From Cricetomys ansorgei (lineage: Eukaryota > Chordata > Mammalia > Rodentia > Nesomyidae), in NCBI GenBank assembly GCA_026225945.1, contig JAMJFZ010001815.1, positions 14,918,501 through 14,982,500 of the forward strand: a stretch of 64,000 nucleotides of DNA, read 5' to 3'. Shown one piece after another: positions 34,586 to 46,419 of the stretch. Within the stretch, counting starts at the first letter, position 1; the number at the start of each line of letters is the position of its first letter. A program made the translations under genes and the position numbers. A model generated the notes under the pieces. The model did not search any database and was not told the DNA's origin. It saw only the letters and a program-made list of their open reading frames with translations.

Positions 34586-37401
34586 AAAGAGAACTAGCAT
34601 TTCTATAGCAATGTTAGGATCAGAGACAAGGGGAAGGAAGCAATAGAATTGTTGGAAATACCTTAGAGTTTTCTTTTGCCAAAGAATATGCATACATTTT
34701 TAAATCTGATTAAGTATGAACTTCAAGAAGAATATTTTTTAAGTGGAAACAGATGATTCAAAGTAAAGGAGGAATGTGAGGACATGAGGGTATGGAGATC
34801 AACTATTCATGAACACTCATCCTAAGCAACTGTTACAGCAGGTATAATCCTCCTAGGAAGCCCTGAGAGACCATTTGAAGCAGCTGGAGTGAATGAAATG
34901 AACGTTATTGAGTTTTGGGGTGGGCAGGTCCAAACTGTCAGAAAACTGTGAAAGAAGTGTTGTTGTAATTCATTGAGAAATGAGGCCAGTGGCGAGAACA
35001 ATGTGCCTTTGGGCAATGAGAGGAAAGCCGAAACAATAACTTAATGGAATGTTTCTCAGTCTCAAGAGGACTTGGAACAATATTGCCTCCATTTGGCTTC
35101 TTAAGGCAATAAATAATTATCTTGTCAATGTTTTCCTTTTCACCTAAAAATCCATGATTGGAAGAATGGTTTCTACAACTTTAATTTTGACCTGTAGTGA
35201 ACATGAGCATTTGACTTGGCCTCAGTATATAAGACTACTTAAGGACAGCACAAAAATATGTGTACCATGTAAAATAAAGAACTGAAAAAGTGAGGAATTA
35301 ATTTGTGGGTTTAGAGTCTAAAATACTCTCAAGAAATGATTGTTTTGCTAAAATGGACACAAGTATTTTCAGTTTCTTATTAACATTGTAAAGAAATGGA
35401 AAATAATTACTTAAGTCCTCAACTTTTTAATAATTGAATAAACATGGAATGGATTTCAGGATGAAGATGTATTTCAGAATTTCAAAAGCATTAATTTGTC
35501 ATCTTTTTCAATTTCATGAGAATTTTAACTTTTCTGACTTTGTCTTAATTGTACAATAATGTATCTCTTTCACTTATGCTTAAAAATCTATGTAACCACT
35601 GGAGTCTATTATAAGAATTAACAGTCTGCATTGACAATTCAACAGGTAGCTATGTTCTCACTGAAACCATTTTGAACTACTTCTGAAGGCAGATATCACA
35701 ATAGTGGTATCCAATTCTTTTCCTGTTAAATAGCTATGAAAATGTCCCAACTCTAATATTGTTTTCAATGTCACACCTAAAAGTGAACAATACACTTTTA
35801 ATTATATGGCAACACTTTGCTGATCTGATAATGACACAATAATTTCTGTATTTATTTTGTGACATGTGTTAGAATGACCATTTCTAGGATTTCAGAAACT
35901 TCTTAAAGCAATCCTCAATGCCTTTTCAGTGAGGTTCATCAGACTGTTCACGCAAAATACTTTATTGCACCTCTTTCTGCTCTTCCACACTTATCTAAGT
36001 AAGGAAAATTTGGAACTATTTGGAGCCAAGAATATTTTAAACCAACTTTCAAGCCCATGTTCTTATTTATTATGCTTCTCTATTAAAATAGTCACAATTT
36101 GAAATTTTTGTACACTTATAATAATCATGTAAAGATGGATTTTACTAATGTGACATGGCTGTTTGAAGAAATATCTCACAAAGGTCACATTTATATACGA
36201 TTTCATCTTATCAATATACACTAAAAACAGAAAAATCAATTATTGATTTCAAAAGTCTTTTAAAGAGAAGTGTTTAAGGATGATGCTTTCATAGGTTTGA
36301 TTTCATAGGGCTCTCTCTAGGTTTGATTGGCAAAATGATTTTAAGTGTCCAAAATGATTACTGTCTTAAAAAGGAATTTAAGTGATTTTAATCTGCATTC
36401 TCTATCATTTCGAGGTTACTGTAGATGGCTAAAATTTCAAGAAACTCACTTAAACTTCTGGGAATATGAAGACTGTAGTGCCAAGAACTGCTGAAAAATC
36501 TTTACTTCAATATTTGACATTTCATGCTCTTCTAAATGCATTCTAGTGCATGGTCACGCCACAAAATGACTGTCATTAGTGTCGTCTCGGCAGTAGCTGT
36601 GGAGAGACCATGACTAATGCTGAGCTATCAGCACTATCTCAGTAAGGTGGATTCTCATAATTTCTCAAACTGACCATGGAACCAATTTCAAATGATCCCT
36701 AAGTCATAAAACTTTACAATTACCCTGAGTTCATTAATAATGTATTACACTTCTCATTCTCAATCAGAGTTTAATCAGATCCATGTCTCATGGGAAAGCT
36801 GACAAGTAAGCCACAAAATTATCCATATAAATGTCAAGATTTATTTTCCTAGCATAAATGATCTAACCTAGTCAAGCACAGTTAAAAATAAAATCACTCT
36901 GTTTGAGATTACCATTCACCTAATTGTCATATCCAGTTTAGTCTTATATCTCAACCTCTCTAATGGTAGAGTTACAGATACGGACTTTATAAATAACTCC
37001 ATATGAGTCATCTTATTTTTTATATTAAAATGTGAGTTCATGAACACAAACAAGATTCCTTCTTATTTCCTTGTATTATGCAGGAAACAAAATTGTTCAA
37101 TTTATTTCATGATAGCAAGTTCATATTAAAACAACAAAATAGACTAAAGGAGGATTTCTTTTGAAATTGGGCTTCTGCCTTAACCAAAGAGTACATCAAA
37201 AAATCTTATATACAGAAAATCAGAATACTTCTTAACAGGAAAACTTATATTAAAACATATTAACAAGATTGTTGGAATATAAGGCAAATGTCCTTGTTTA
37301 TGCACTTTGTGTATAAATACTAATATGAAGGGCATATAGTTGATCAGTCCTTTCAGCTGTTGTCTCATTGCTAAGGTCTTATGTTTTTCTTTCACTAAAT
37401 G
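34586..37401. other. Unassigned AT-rich DNA with an inverted-repeat cluster
   Basis: No gene or named repeat is recognised. At 36,574-36,633 two neighbouring inverted repeats occur in sequence that also keeps CpGs. The ORF at 34,822-35,016 (-) has no recognisable content. Confidence 0.4.
36574..36633. other. Two adjacent inverted repeats
   Basis: CATTAGT (36,574-36,580) pairs with ACTAATG (36,613-36,619), and inside that stem GTCTC (36,584-36,588) pairs with GAGAC (36,604-36,608). Overlapping the right edge, TGCTGA (36,618-36,623) pairs with TCAGCA (36,628-36,633) across a 4-bp spacer, giving two Maf-type half-sites. Function is unknown. Confidence 0.5.
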
Positions 37402-37460
37402 TTTATTATTATTATTATTATTGCTGTTGTTGTTGTTATTATTATTATTATTCATTATTA
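37402..37460. repeat. (TTA)n(TTG)n(TTA)n trinucleotide repeat
   Basis: A run of TTA, then TTG/CTG units, then TTA again. The minus-strand ORF with a polyasparagine start (37,180-37,455) is an artefact of this run. Confidence 0.95.
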
Positions 37461-38045
37461 GTATTTATAGAGCTTAAATATGTTGATTTTATCATTCTGG
37501 ATAGCTAAGTTCTTAAATTTGTAATAGTAACACATTGAACAACTCCATAAACATCATTCAACTTAATGTGTGTAAAACAGTACTTTAATTGTCTTGAGAA
37601 GACTGATAGAAGTAAGCAGTTGCATAGAAGACCAGTCACTGCAGATGCAAGAACATAATACATTGACAGGGAAAGTCTAAACTATCTTTTGAGGATACTC
37701 CTGAAACATGTTAGCATACTGTAGCATTTCTATAACTCACCTGTCAACAAAACTCACTGCTGGGAGTAGTTTCTCTTTGGGGTAACTGACAAAATTATTT
37801 TAGCATTCTGATAGCTCCATTACAAAAGATAGAAATGCATCCATTCATTCAAACTGTACACAATTAGATTCCAGATCACTTTTGAAGTTGCTATTGATTC
37901 ACTTATATTTATTAATATAATTTTCAGGTAAAGTCTGATTTTATAACAAGTTAGCCTGAAACTCAGAATTCCTCTAAATCAGTCTCCCTAGGTCTTGGAT
38001 TTCATGCTCATAACTCTATAGACAGCAAGCTTAATACATGTTTTA
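37461..38045. other. Unassigned DNA, no feature recognised
   Basis: Ordinary AT-rich sequence. No gene or repeat family recognised. Confidence 0.5.
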
Positions 38046-38119
38046 CTGCCTGTGGATCAAACCCAAGGCTTGTTTAGTCTGCTGAAGTGTGCTATATCAT
38101 TGAGCTACATCCCCTCTCT
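38046..38119 (-). mobile_element. ID-type SINE fragment (tRNA-Ala-derived)
   Basis: The reverse complement begins 'agaggggatgtagctcaatg' (A-box) and continues to 'ccttgggtttgatccacagg' (B-box), a clear match to the tRNA-like ID/B4 head. Only about 75 bp are present and there is no A-tail. The copy is old. Confidence 0.65.
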
Positions 38120-38489
38120 GACTTACACAATCAATGTGAATTGTGAGGTCTTCATTGATAGTTATTAGAATAAATATTAGTATCATCAATTTCTTCAAAA
38201 ATGCAAATAAAGCAGTATGAATAGGTCACAAATTTTAAAAGTATATTTGTCTCTCAGTTGATGTGTTTTATCTTGACTATGTAACCTGAAGGTAATGTCT
38301 TCTGAAACTCAATAAGAAATTCAGGCATTTACTATCCATATACTATTCAATACTATAAATGTTATGGTGATATGACTGACTGCATAGATGTTTGATAGCC
38401 AGGATAATTGTTAGAAAAATGTTATACATAATTGTACCTATTATTTTTTATTAACTGACTTAACTTGGTTTATTATTCTTAATTATTTC
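38120..38489. other. AT-rich DNA, no feature recognised
   Basis: No gene or repeat family recognised. Confidence 0.5.
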
Positions 38490-38898
38490 ATTTTTTGAGA
38501 TTATAATTACATCATTTCCTCTTTCCTCCCTCCAAACCCTGTCATATACCCTGCTCTGGCTCTCTTTTGAACTCGTAGCCTCTTTTATCATTAAGTGTAT
38601 GTATATGTGTATATACATACATTCTTCTGTTTATGTGTGTGTCTCCTAAATAAAAAAAAAAAGGATCCTAAACTCATACTATACCCTACATGAATAACTA
38701 CAGTCTGCTCCATCTATGCAACGTTATTTGCATGCATAATGTTCAAGGCTGATCATTTCGTATTGGATAACCTATTGCTTTGCTTTTCCTCAAAATGAGT
38801 ATGTCTCCTGATCCCAGGATATTTTAGTTTCCTGTAGCCTTTTTGTGTAGGGTTGAGGTTTCATGATCTTTCTCATTCACTTTAGTATGTCTATGCAT
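38490..38898 (-). mobile_element. L1 (Lx-like) 3' UTR and terminus, reverse orientation
   Basis: On + it reads 'ttttttgagattataattac', 'ctccaaaccctgtcatatacc', a TATATG/TATATAC patch, 'aggctgatcatttcgtattgg' and 'tgtgtagggttgaggtttcatg'. Each is the reverse of a phrase in the forward Lx-like 3' end at 43.5-44.2 kb. It ends on the right exactly where a reverse B1 begins, and L1 does not resume beyond it. Confidence 0.8.
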
Positions 38899-39055
38899 TT
38901 TTTTCTTTGGTTTCTTGAGACAAGTTTTCTCTGTTGTAACTGGCTTTCCTGGAACTCACTCTGTAGATCAAGCTGGCCTTGAACTCACAGAGATCTGTCT
39001 GTCTCTGCCTCCTGAGTGCTGGGATTAAAGGCATGCACCACCACTGCCCAGCACA
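38899..39055 (-). mobile_element. B1 SINE
   Basis: Near full length and reversed: the tail side is 'ttttttctttggtttcttgag', the middle 'cctggaactcactctgtagatc' and 'gagtgctgggattaaaggc', and the head 'accaccactgcccagc' at 39,039-39,054. It lies at the truncated end of an L1 in the same orientation. The ORF at 38,891-39,085 (-) is its read-through. Confidence 0.93.
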
Positions 39056-40454
39056 CAATGTTTTAATAATAACAGATAAATACAATAAATATCTGAAAAA
39101 ACAAATATTATTTTTTTGTTAACTAAGGCATATTCAAATAATTTCCTAATTATAGATTTTATTATTTCCCCTGAAGAAAACTTTATTTACTTGTAATTTT
39201 TTTTTGTAATACAGATGATGAAAAGTTCTTGAATGCAATAAATAAATTAATAAGTTAAAGCAAAGTAGGAGTATCTTTGTTTGACAGTCTATTTTTTTTA
39301 CTCTGAATAATTTTATGTAATATATTTCAATATAATAATTATTTCTTTGTATACAATATATTTAATCTAATATTTGCTAGTATATTTTATAACCTTATTA
39401 TTAATCTGAGGTAGATAATCTCATAACAAATTAGATAGTCCAAAGACATGGTTATTACATTATTCACACCTACGTTCTTATGAAATAAAACAAAACTAAA
39501 TGAGAGTTATGTAAAAAATGATCATGAAAGTATAAATCCTGAACTTGATTCACTCTTTTTGTAAATTGGTCACTATATCACACAGAGATGAGCTAGAATG
39601 TCCTTCTAGATGTTGATTCAAGATATATGATGATGATATGATACAGGAGTTTACCCATAGAATCACTCCAATATTCTCACAATAGCACATTGAGTCACTG
39701 TTAAGTTCTGAGAGCAAATTGTGCCTTACTGATGTCCATTAGATATGAAAATGGTCATTATTATAAATTTAAATAAAATAACTTTTGTTTAATCAACTGC
39801 AATTGCCATATGTTGTCTACAGTTAGAATCAAGCATGTCTTGAAATCATGTAATAATTTTAGCAACACTTTCTAGGCACTAAAAATTCAGAGAAATATAG
39901 CTAGGAATACAACTATATTGATGTCACATTTTAAAAGAAATGAATCACATTTGTTCAGAACTACTTCGTCAAAAGATTTCCTTTATGATAAGGTGGTATT
40001 TTAACTAATATGTAGTGTTAAGTCCCGTCTTCTTAGCTGTCTTGTATTCAGCAAGAGAGGTACCTTTCTTATTGCAATGTCTATCATTGAAACTGTATAG
40101 ATAGGGATCTGCAGTTGAGATTCAAATCCCCTGAAAATCAATATGGCCTTTTTCTTAAGTAGATATAAAGGTACATATTTATTATCTCATATTTCTGAAG
40201 CTATGAGACTAAAATCAATGTGTTGGGAAAATTTATTGTTTGAGTGTTCCTCGTCTGTGTTTTGCATGTTCATGGTGTTTTCTCCATATTACTCTACATC
40301 TTCTTCCTATATACCTTTCTGTACTAAGTACATTAAAGACTGCCAAAAAGCTCACTCTAAAGTATTTGTAAGGAGTCCATTTAGAAATATCTTCACATTC
40401 TGAGGCCATTTAGCCAGAGATTCAGAAAACAATACTGTATAAGAAACACCAAGT
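39056..40454. other. AT-rich DNA, no feature recognised
   Basis: No gene, SINE or L1 landmark. The ORF at 40,143-40,403 (86 codons) has no recognisable domain. Confidence 0.5.
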
Positions 40455-40473
40455 ATATGTGTGTTGTGTGTGT

Positions 40474-40512
<39 letters not shown>
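40455..40512. repeat. (TG)n microsatellite
   Basis: About 27 TG units with two interruptions near the start. Confidence 0.95.
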
Positions 40513-40513
<1 letters not shown>

Positions 40514-40734
40514 GCATGCTATAGACTGTATGTTATATTACCAACCTTAAAATATTAGTCTTTTATACACTATCTTCAGACATTTTTAGAGATTTGATTC
40601 CTTTTCAATTAATAGGAATATTTTCAAATATGTTGTAATCTAAAAAGTTCTTGTTAACAATGGGGTTTAAATTTTTGGTTAGTAAATGTGTTAGTTCCAT
40701 GATGTGCTTTTATATTTATATAAAATAAAATTAA

Positions 40735-40738
40735 TTTT

Positions 40739-40773
<35 letters not shown>

Positions 40774-40776
40774 TAG
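40735..40776. repeat. (TTTA)n microsatellite
   Basis: About nine TTTA units following a short T run. Confidence 0.95.
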
Positions 40777-41634
40777 AATAATTGATTTATTATAATTTGT
40801 AAGTGTCTTGATATTTTCAAAACATCAAACTAGTTTTGTCTGCAACTCACAAACTATATTTGCTTTGGAAAAAATTCATAAATCTGTCTTCACGACTTTG
40901 CAGTCAGAAGTCATTCTCTCAAAAAAGAAGTATAAAATAGCTGCTTTCTCCCAAGCAGGTTGTTTCTTATAAATTAGCAGTTTGTAGTTTATTATGTTGG
41001 TCAGTTATCTTAGCCAGTTATTCTGGGAACTTTGCTGTAGCTTCCCATTCAGCAAGTGTTGCATTCTAAATACTTATACCCAAATATATTTATATCTCTC
41101 ACTCTTTATTAAATAATCTTACTCTTGCAGGATGCTGAGACCATTACAAAGGCCACAACTAGCCAAAATGCAGAAAACAGTTGTCTGTAGTGTGTCCAAT
41201 CCCAATTTACATATCTACAACACAATCACTGCACCTAAGAGTCAGATAACACGGGGCAGTTAGAAAAGATGGTAAGTGCCAGAGGACATGGTGTCTACTG
41301 TGGTGTACTGTCTTCCATATGGCACAGAGAAGATGAAATTTCAGCAATACGTTACCTGATAAATTTTCAATTTTGTGGTCAGAAATATATATATATCCAA
41401 CAAGTTGTATTTATATATTCATATCCACATATAATAATTAATGAAGAGATAATGAATTTGAAGGAGTGAAGAGACACAGAAGGAACTGGAAAGTGAAGAT
41501 AAGTAGGGATTAAATGATGGAAAAACACTACTCATTTATTAAAAACTCTAAAAATTAGAAAAAAAATAATGAAAATAAAATAAAGTACCATAGGAATTAT
41601 ACATGTACGCAATGTTTAATATTTATTATTGTTA
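40777..41634. other. Unassigned DNA; possible old L1 piece near 41,130-41,245
   Basis: 'accattacaaaggccacaactagccaaaatgcag' at 41,141-41,174 and 'ctgcacctaagag' near 41,230 faintly follow the order of the rodent L1 3' UTR seen at 663-760. The match is poor and is not called. No gene is seen. Confidence 0.35.
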
Positions 41635-41789
41635 GCTGGGTGGTGGTGACACATTCCTTTAATCCCAGCACTTGAGAGGCAAAGGCAGGCAGAATGCTTT
41701 GAGTTTGAGGCTAGCCTGGTCTACAGAATGAGTTCCAGGACAACCAGACTTACAAGAGAGAAACCTTGTCTTGAGAAATCAAAAAAAAA
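41635..41789 (+). mobile_element. B1 SINE
   Basis: Full length: head 'gctgggtggtggtgacac', core 'gaggctagcctggtctacag', tail-side 'aagagagaaaccttgtct' and a 9-A tail. A diverged copy. Confidence 0.93.
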
Positions 41790-42469
41790 TTTATTGTTTT
41801 AATTGTGAGAATAGACAGTCAAATATATAAACTATTTTTGAGTAATTAGAAGCCTCTATTAGGAAAGACAAAATTTTCATTCAAATGTTAAATCTTATCT
41901 TTAGTGTCATTATCTAAAAATGAAATATATTAATAAACAGACAAGATAAACAAACCTCCTCTTTTATTCAAAGGTAGTATGTTTCTCCAATACCTCTCAA
42001 TACAATTTAGCCCCATTAACTTTGTCATGCAAAAGATTTCACAGTGTAGTTTAACCTACTTTTTATCTCATTAAATTATGTTTCTGTCTTACCGTGATGA
42101 TTTTTGGCTTCATAAAATTATCAAACTATTTTTTCCACTGTATCATTTCAGACTTGTGCAAATGCTATTCTCTTTCCTGAACAAGATCATATGTCTTAAG
42201 TCATCATCTTACAAACATGCTATTTTCTCCTGCCTCTCCCTGTTAAATGTTTCCACTAATGTCACGCCATATATATAACTGTAATAAAGAAGTCTTGTAT
42301 TATTCCTAGTAAGAAAATTCAATTGCTTTTTTCTTCCCTCATAGTTCTTTCCCCCTATTTTGGTCAGTGTAGTGTAAAACATACTCTAATTTACTACTTC
42401 ATAGCTCTTATAGTTCTGCTTTTGCAATTTTTTAACTTGCTTCTTTAAATTTTTGTGTTCATAGTGTAT
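41790..42469. other. AT-rich DNA, no feature recognised
   Basis: No gene or repeat family recognised. The ORF at 42,078-42,278 is AT-rich background. Confidence 0.5.
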
Positions 42470-42660
42470 TTGTTTCATTTCCCATTCCCTTTACTCCCTC
42501 CAAACTCTCCCATAAACACCTTCTTGTTCTCTTTCAAATTCATAACCCCTTTTACATAAATTATTGTGATATATGCATATATGTGCTGTTTGTGTGAAAA
42601 CAGAAATAAAACCTGCTCTGTATAATATTACTTGTATTATGTGTGCAGGCCTGACAGCTA
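42470..42660 (-). mobile_element. L1 (Lx-like) 3' terminus fragment, reverse orientation
   Basis: 'cctccaaactctcccataaac', 'tctctttcaaattcataaccc', a 'gatatatgcatatatg' patch and 'cctgctctgtataatattac' appear in the same order as in the reverse copy at 38.49 kb. The last few tens of bases of the terminus are diverged. Confidence 0.7.
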
Positions 42661-43522
42661 CGTTTCTTGATGGTACTGTACTGTTAAAGCTTTATAACCT
42701 CAGGCTTGAGTTCAACTAAAGGTCTTCATTTCTGAAATTTGAACAAATCTGAATATTTGCCTCTTATAAATAGGGAAGATGATTATTATTTCCCATTTAT
42801 GGGTTGAGAAAAGGATAATACCAATATCTGGATTTCAATCTATTAACATAGTTTTTTAGTTAGTGATAGCAGTTTTATCACTGTTATGTTATTATGATGA
42901 CATAATTAATATTATGTTGTTGCAAACCTAATATGGCACACTGTGTGCTAAAAACAACTAAATGTGTCCTAAATTCTTTCACATCAGCTTAACAAAAAAC
43001 AGAAAAGAATCAAACCTACATTTAAGTGGATAAAAAAAAACTGATCATTTGCAGATAATATCACAGGCCATATTTCCAAGATTAAGAATTAGTATGTCTT
43101 AAATATAAAATAACTTTTAAGTATTTTTTCAAATGCTTTATTATGAATGTTTTATTTACATTTTATGAGGAAATAATTTTATAAAAGTCTTTCTGAATAT
43201 TGTACAACACTCAATTTGTCATCAATATTTGTAGCATCTATTGAAAAATACTGTATATAACTTTATACAAAATTTACAATTGTAAAAAAACAATTATAGC
43301 TTGGTTACATGAAGAATGATCAGCTAATTCCATGAGGCTGATGATTCTGTAGGAGCAAGCTCTGGTTGCTTTACAAAACATAGAAGAACATCAACTTTTA
43401 CAATTTTATCTCAAGCAACTTGGAACAAATTTTAACATTATTTCTTTGTAAAAAATGTTTGCCATATTTTGTTAGTTAGAAAGTGAAATCCAATTAAAAT
43501 GTAGATTTTGGAGTTTATTCAC
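42661..43522. other. AT-rich DNA, no feature recognised
   Basis: No gene or repeat family recognised. Confidence 0.5.
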
Positions 43523-43924
43523 AGCCCCTGCACTTAAGACTCAGGAATAATTGCTGAAGAAGGAGAGAAAAATATTGTAAAAGTCAGAGACACAGGGAGT
43601 TTTCTGTGAGATTGTATCTCCTGGGGATGGCAGAAGGGTTACCCTTAAAGTCTCACCAACCTGGCTGTCTAAACATGAGCCTAACAAGGACAATATCAAT
43701 AGCTATGCTTATATGGGGTCTTGGAAAGCCCTGGAGGTATCAACCCCACATAAAAAATTATAGGTAATTAAGGAATGCTGGTGGCTAGAGTAATAGTCTT
43801 CTCCAGGGAAGACATACCAAGTGTTTATCCTATGCTAAATGATTATCTAGTCCTGGAAACTTACACACAGGAAGTATTATGGAAACAAAGCATATTGTGT
43901 ATGTACTTATGAATATATATATGC

Positions 43925-43959
<35 letters not shown>

Positions 43960-44018
43960 ATAAGAATAAGAATATTTAAGAATACATACATATATATATA
44001 TTCTTAATATATATCTAT

Positions 44019-44063
<45 letters not shown>

Positions 44064-44184
44064 TCACACACATATCAACAATTAAGGAATAATAGATTAT
44101 AAATTTTAAAGAAAGCAAAAAATTTAAGAAAGAAAGTGAAACTGAAATGATGTAATTACATTATAATATTAAAATTTTTTTTTA
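43523..44184 (+). mobile_element. L1 (Lx-like) 3' UTR and terminus
   Basis: The order 'gcacttaagactcaggaata', 'gtgagattgtatctcctggg', 'caccaacctggctgtctaaac', 'ataggtaattaaggaatgctg', 'gataccaagtgtttatcc'-like text and the terminus 'gaaatgatgtaattacat' is diagnostic for the rodent Lx-type 3' UTR. It is 5'-truncated within the UTR. The simple-repeat patch that this UTR carries near its end has grown into a long inverted repeat (43,911-44,066). Confidence 0.85.
43911..44066. repeat. Long AT/AG...TC/TA inverted repeat with nested hairpin
   Basis: The left arm is a TA run followed by nine AG units (about 43,911-43,961). The right arm is eleven TC units followed by a TA run (about 44,015-44,066). 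The arms are complementary over roughly 45-50 bp. Inside the roughly 55-bp loop, TTAAGAATA (43,976-43,984) pairs with TATTCTTAA (43,999-44,007). The minus-strand ORF with Ile-Tyr and Arg-Glu repeats at 43,861-44,118 is an artefact. Confidence 0.85.
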
Positions 44185-45639
44185 AATATAATAAATGAAA
44201 AAAATGAAGTGGCATTTATTTATAATAATTCTGGTTTGGTTTGCCATTTTAGAAATTATAAACTGTATGTGTTGTAATCCTTTTAACACCTCTGGATTAT
44301 ACATTTCATATCTTCCATGGTATTAGTATTTCATTCATGCAACAAATATTTATTGAGCATCCTCTATTTATGTTAGCCAGGCAAACATTTACCTAGCTAG
44401 CCAGTTGCTATTGATAAACACATGCAAGAGAAATACATTTCCCAAGCTTTTAAATCTCTAGTCACCAAAGATATGGTAATGCACTTTACCAATAATTCGG
44501 CAAATTATATATACTGAATTACAATATGTTTGTATTTTATTTATTTGCAATACATATATACCAGAACACTCTATAAACAATGGCAAAACAGGAAATAATA
44601 TAAATGCTGACAAAAGTAAATAAAATATCTACAAAACAGAAACATATTTGCTTTTAATTATCAAAATATGACCAATATTCTTATTAAATATCCTATATTT
44701 TTTGTAAATAAATATTTCCTATAGAATTTTGTATTGTTTCTGATATATATTAACATGGCTATAGTTTTGCTTTTAATTTTTTTTTCTCTTTTTAAAGAGA
44801 ATTCTCACACACAAAAAATCAGTTCATTTTGTGTTATACCTCAATCTGTCAGTGTATTCGGTGTGGGAGGCAGCACTTCTGAACAGCGCAAAGAGAAGGA
44901 GATGAACAAAGGTTCTAATCAAGGAGCCATTTATAAGCATGCTGCTTTTTTCCAGTGCAGTAGCCAGAAATACATCACTGGATAGAATTGCCTCTGTTTA
45001 GAAAAATAAAAGGAATATGTTGGAGTCAGTAATGCATTTTCCTTGAGTGAAAGGGTTATCACACAGATATTTGTAACTGTAGCAGAGATGCTACTTCTAT
45101 AGCCTCAGGGTTCTAGAAGGAATTTCTGTTCCCTCAGATGAAGCCAGCTGAAAGTCTGTCTCACTTAATGAGAGAAGGAATGACTTATAAATGAAGATTT
45201 AAAGTACTTCAACAAGCTTTGAACTAGTCAAGCTGAAACTTAACTCCCATCTTGCCTAGCACAGACCCTATTGTCAGAATGCCTTCTAGTTTGGGAGGAT
45301 AAATGACAATATGTGCCAGTAGGAAATGGCTTTACTTTGAGACTTAGAGGAATTGTATAAATAATAGCTAAATGCCAGCTTTGTCAGCCTTAGAGGAAAA
45401 ATATAACTTGCAAGATGTCAACAGCAGTGTTAGAATCCAAAATAATATTGTATAAATAAGTATCCAGAGTAAACAGTCCAACCATCAAGTGATATGTATA
45501 ACACTATATAAGAAGATAAGAATTTTGTTTATTTTTATTAGATGTTATGTTATCCCTTATGGTCAACAACGATGAAGTGTAATTAACTCTTTGCTGTGCT
45601 CTTCTTTCTTCCTTTTTAATTACAAGTATTTATGTACAT
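44185..45639. other. Unassigned DNA, no feature recognised
   Basis: No repeat family is recognised. The 44,820-44,985 part is less AT-rich and falls in an 83-codon ORF (44,734-44,985) without recognisable domains. Confidence 0.45.
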
Positions 45640-45821
45640 TTTTATTAAGCTATTTATTTTGTGTGTACATATATACATACACACACAAGTATGTACACAT
45701 GGAGAGGTCAGAGAATAACTCATAAGTCAGTTCCCTCATTCCAACACGTGTTTCCAAGGAAACAAACTCAGGATGTCAGGTTTAGAAACAAGCCTTTGTA
45801 CTTGCTGAGCAATCTCACCAG
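45640..45821 (-). mobile_element. tRNA-derived SINE (B2/B3/B4 group)
   Basis: On + it reads 'tacacatggagaggtcagag', 'agtcagttccctcattccaac', 'acaaactcaggatgtcagg' and 'ttgctgagcaatctcaccag', the reverse of a tRNA-like SINE head. The TG/CA stretch at 45,660-45,690 is its tail side. Family within the group is uncertain. Confidence 0.68.
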
Positions 45822-46188
45822 TAATTTTTTATTTTTTAAATTTGAGAAGAGCTAATGTTAAAACTATTATTAACTGATAAGAAGGTCTAAAACTTCAATC
45901 ATTAAAAATGCAATCAAGTTATTAATATATACGTGAATACACTGGCATTTGCAGAAACACAATCTAAATGTTCAAACTAAAATTTACCTTTTTATTTAAA
46001 TATTGTTTTCACCTAATCAAAAATCAATTTTTTTATTAAGAGGAGTAAAAACAGACATTGGCAGGAGGATAAAGCTGAATAGCAGGGTAGAAGTAATCTG
46101 ATAGTGGATATAGGAAAAGAAAAGTATTTTTAGGTTTTCCGAAGAGGCCAGAAGGAATAACTAATTATCTACCAAAAAAAAAAAAAAA
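45822..46188. other. AT-rich DNA, no feature recognised
   Basis: No gene is seen. It ends in a 15-A run (46,174-46,188) directly before a B1. Confidence 0.5.
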
Positions 46189-46365
46189 GGGTTGGGCAGT
46201 GGTGACACACACCTTTAGTCCCAGCACCAGCACAGTACTAGGGAGGCAGAGGGAGGTATGTCTCTGTAAGTTTTAAACCAGCCTGGTCTACAGAGTGAGT
46301 TCCAAGACATCCAGAGTTACCCTATCTCAACAAAGAAATCTGGTCTCAAATAACAAAACAAAATT
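46189..46365 (+). mobile_element. B1 SINE with a small internal duplication
   Basis: Head 'gttgggcagtggtgacacac', core 'ccagcctggtctacagagtg' and tail 'ctggtctcaaataacaaaac'. 'cccagcaccagcacagtactagggag' (split at 46,221-46,246) carries extra bases relative to the usual 'agcacttgggag', apparently a small duplication. A diverged extra 'caacaaag' sits near the 3' end. Confidence 0.88.
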
Positions 46366-46419
46366 ACATATAATTTGTTGTATAGACATACACAAATCTT
46401 TTTAATGAATCTTTCTCAC

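Noticed and set aside
37180..37455. Polyasparagine-start protein
   Set aside because: Translation of the trinucleotide repeat at 37,402-37,460 followed by unrecognised sequence.
38046..38119. tRNA gene
   Set aside because: It has A- and B-box-like text but no complete cloverleaf or acceptor pairing; it fits an old ID-type SINE fragment.
41130..41245. Possible fourth forward L1 3' UTR piece
   Set aside because: Only two short phrases match, too few to call without an alignment.
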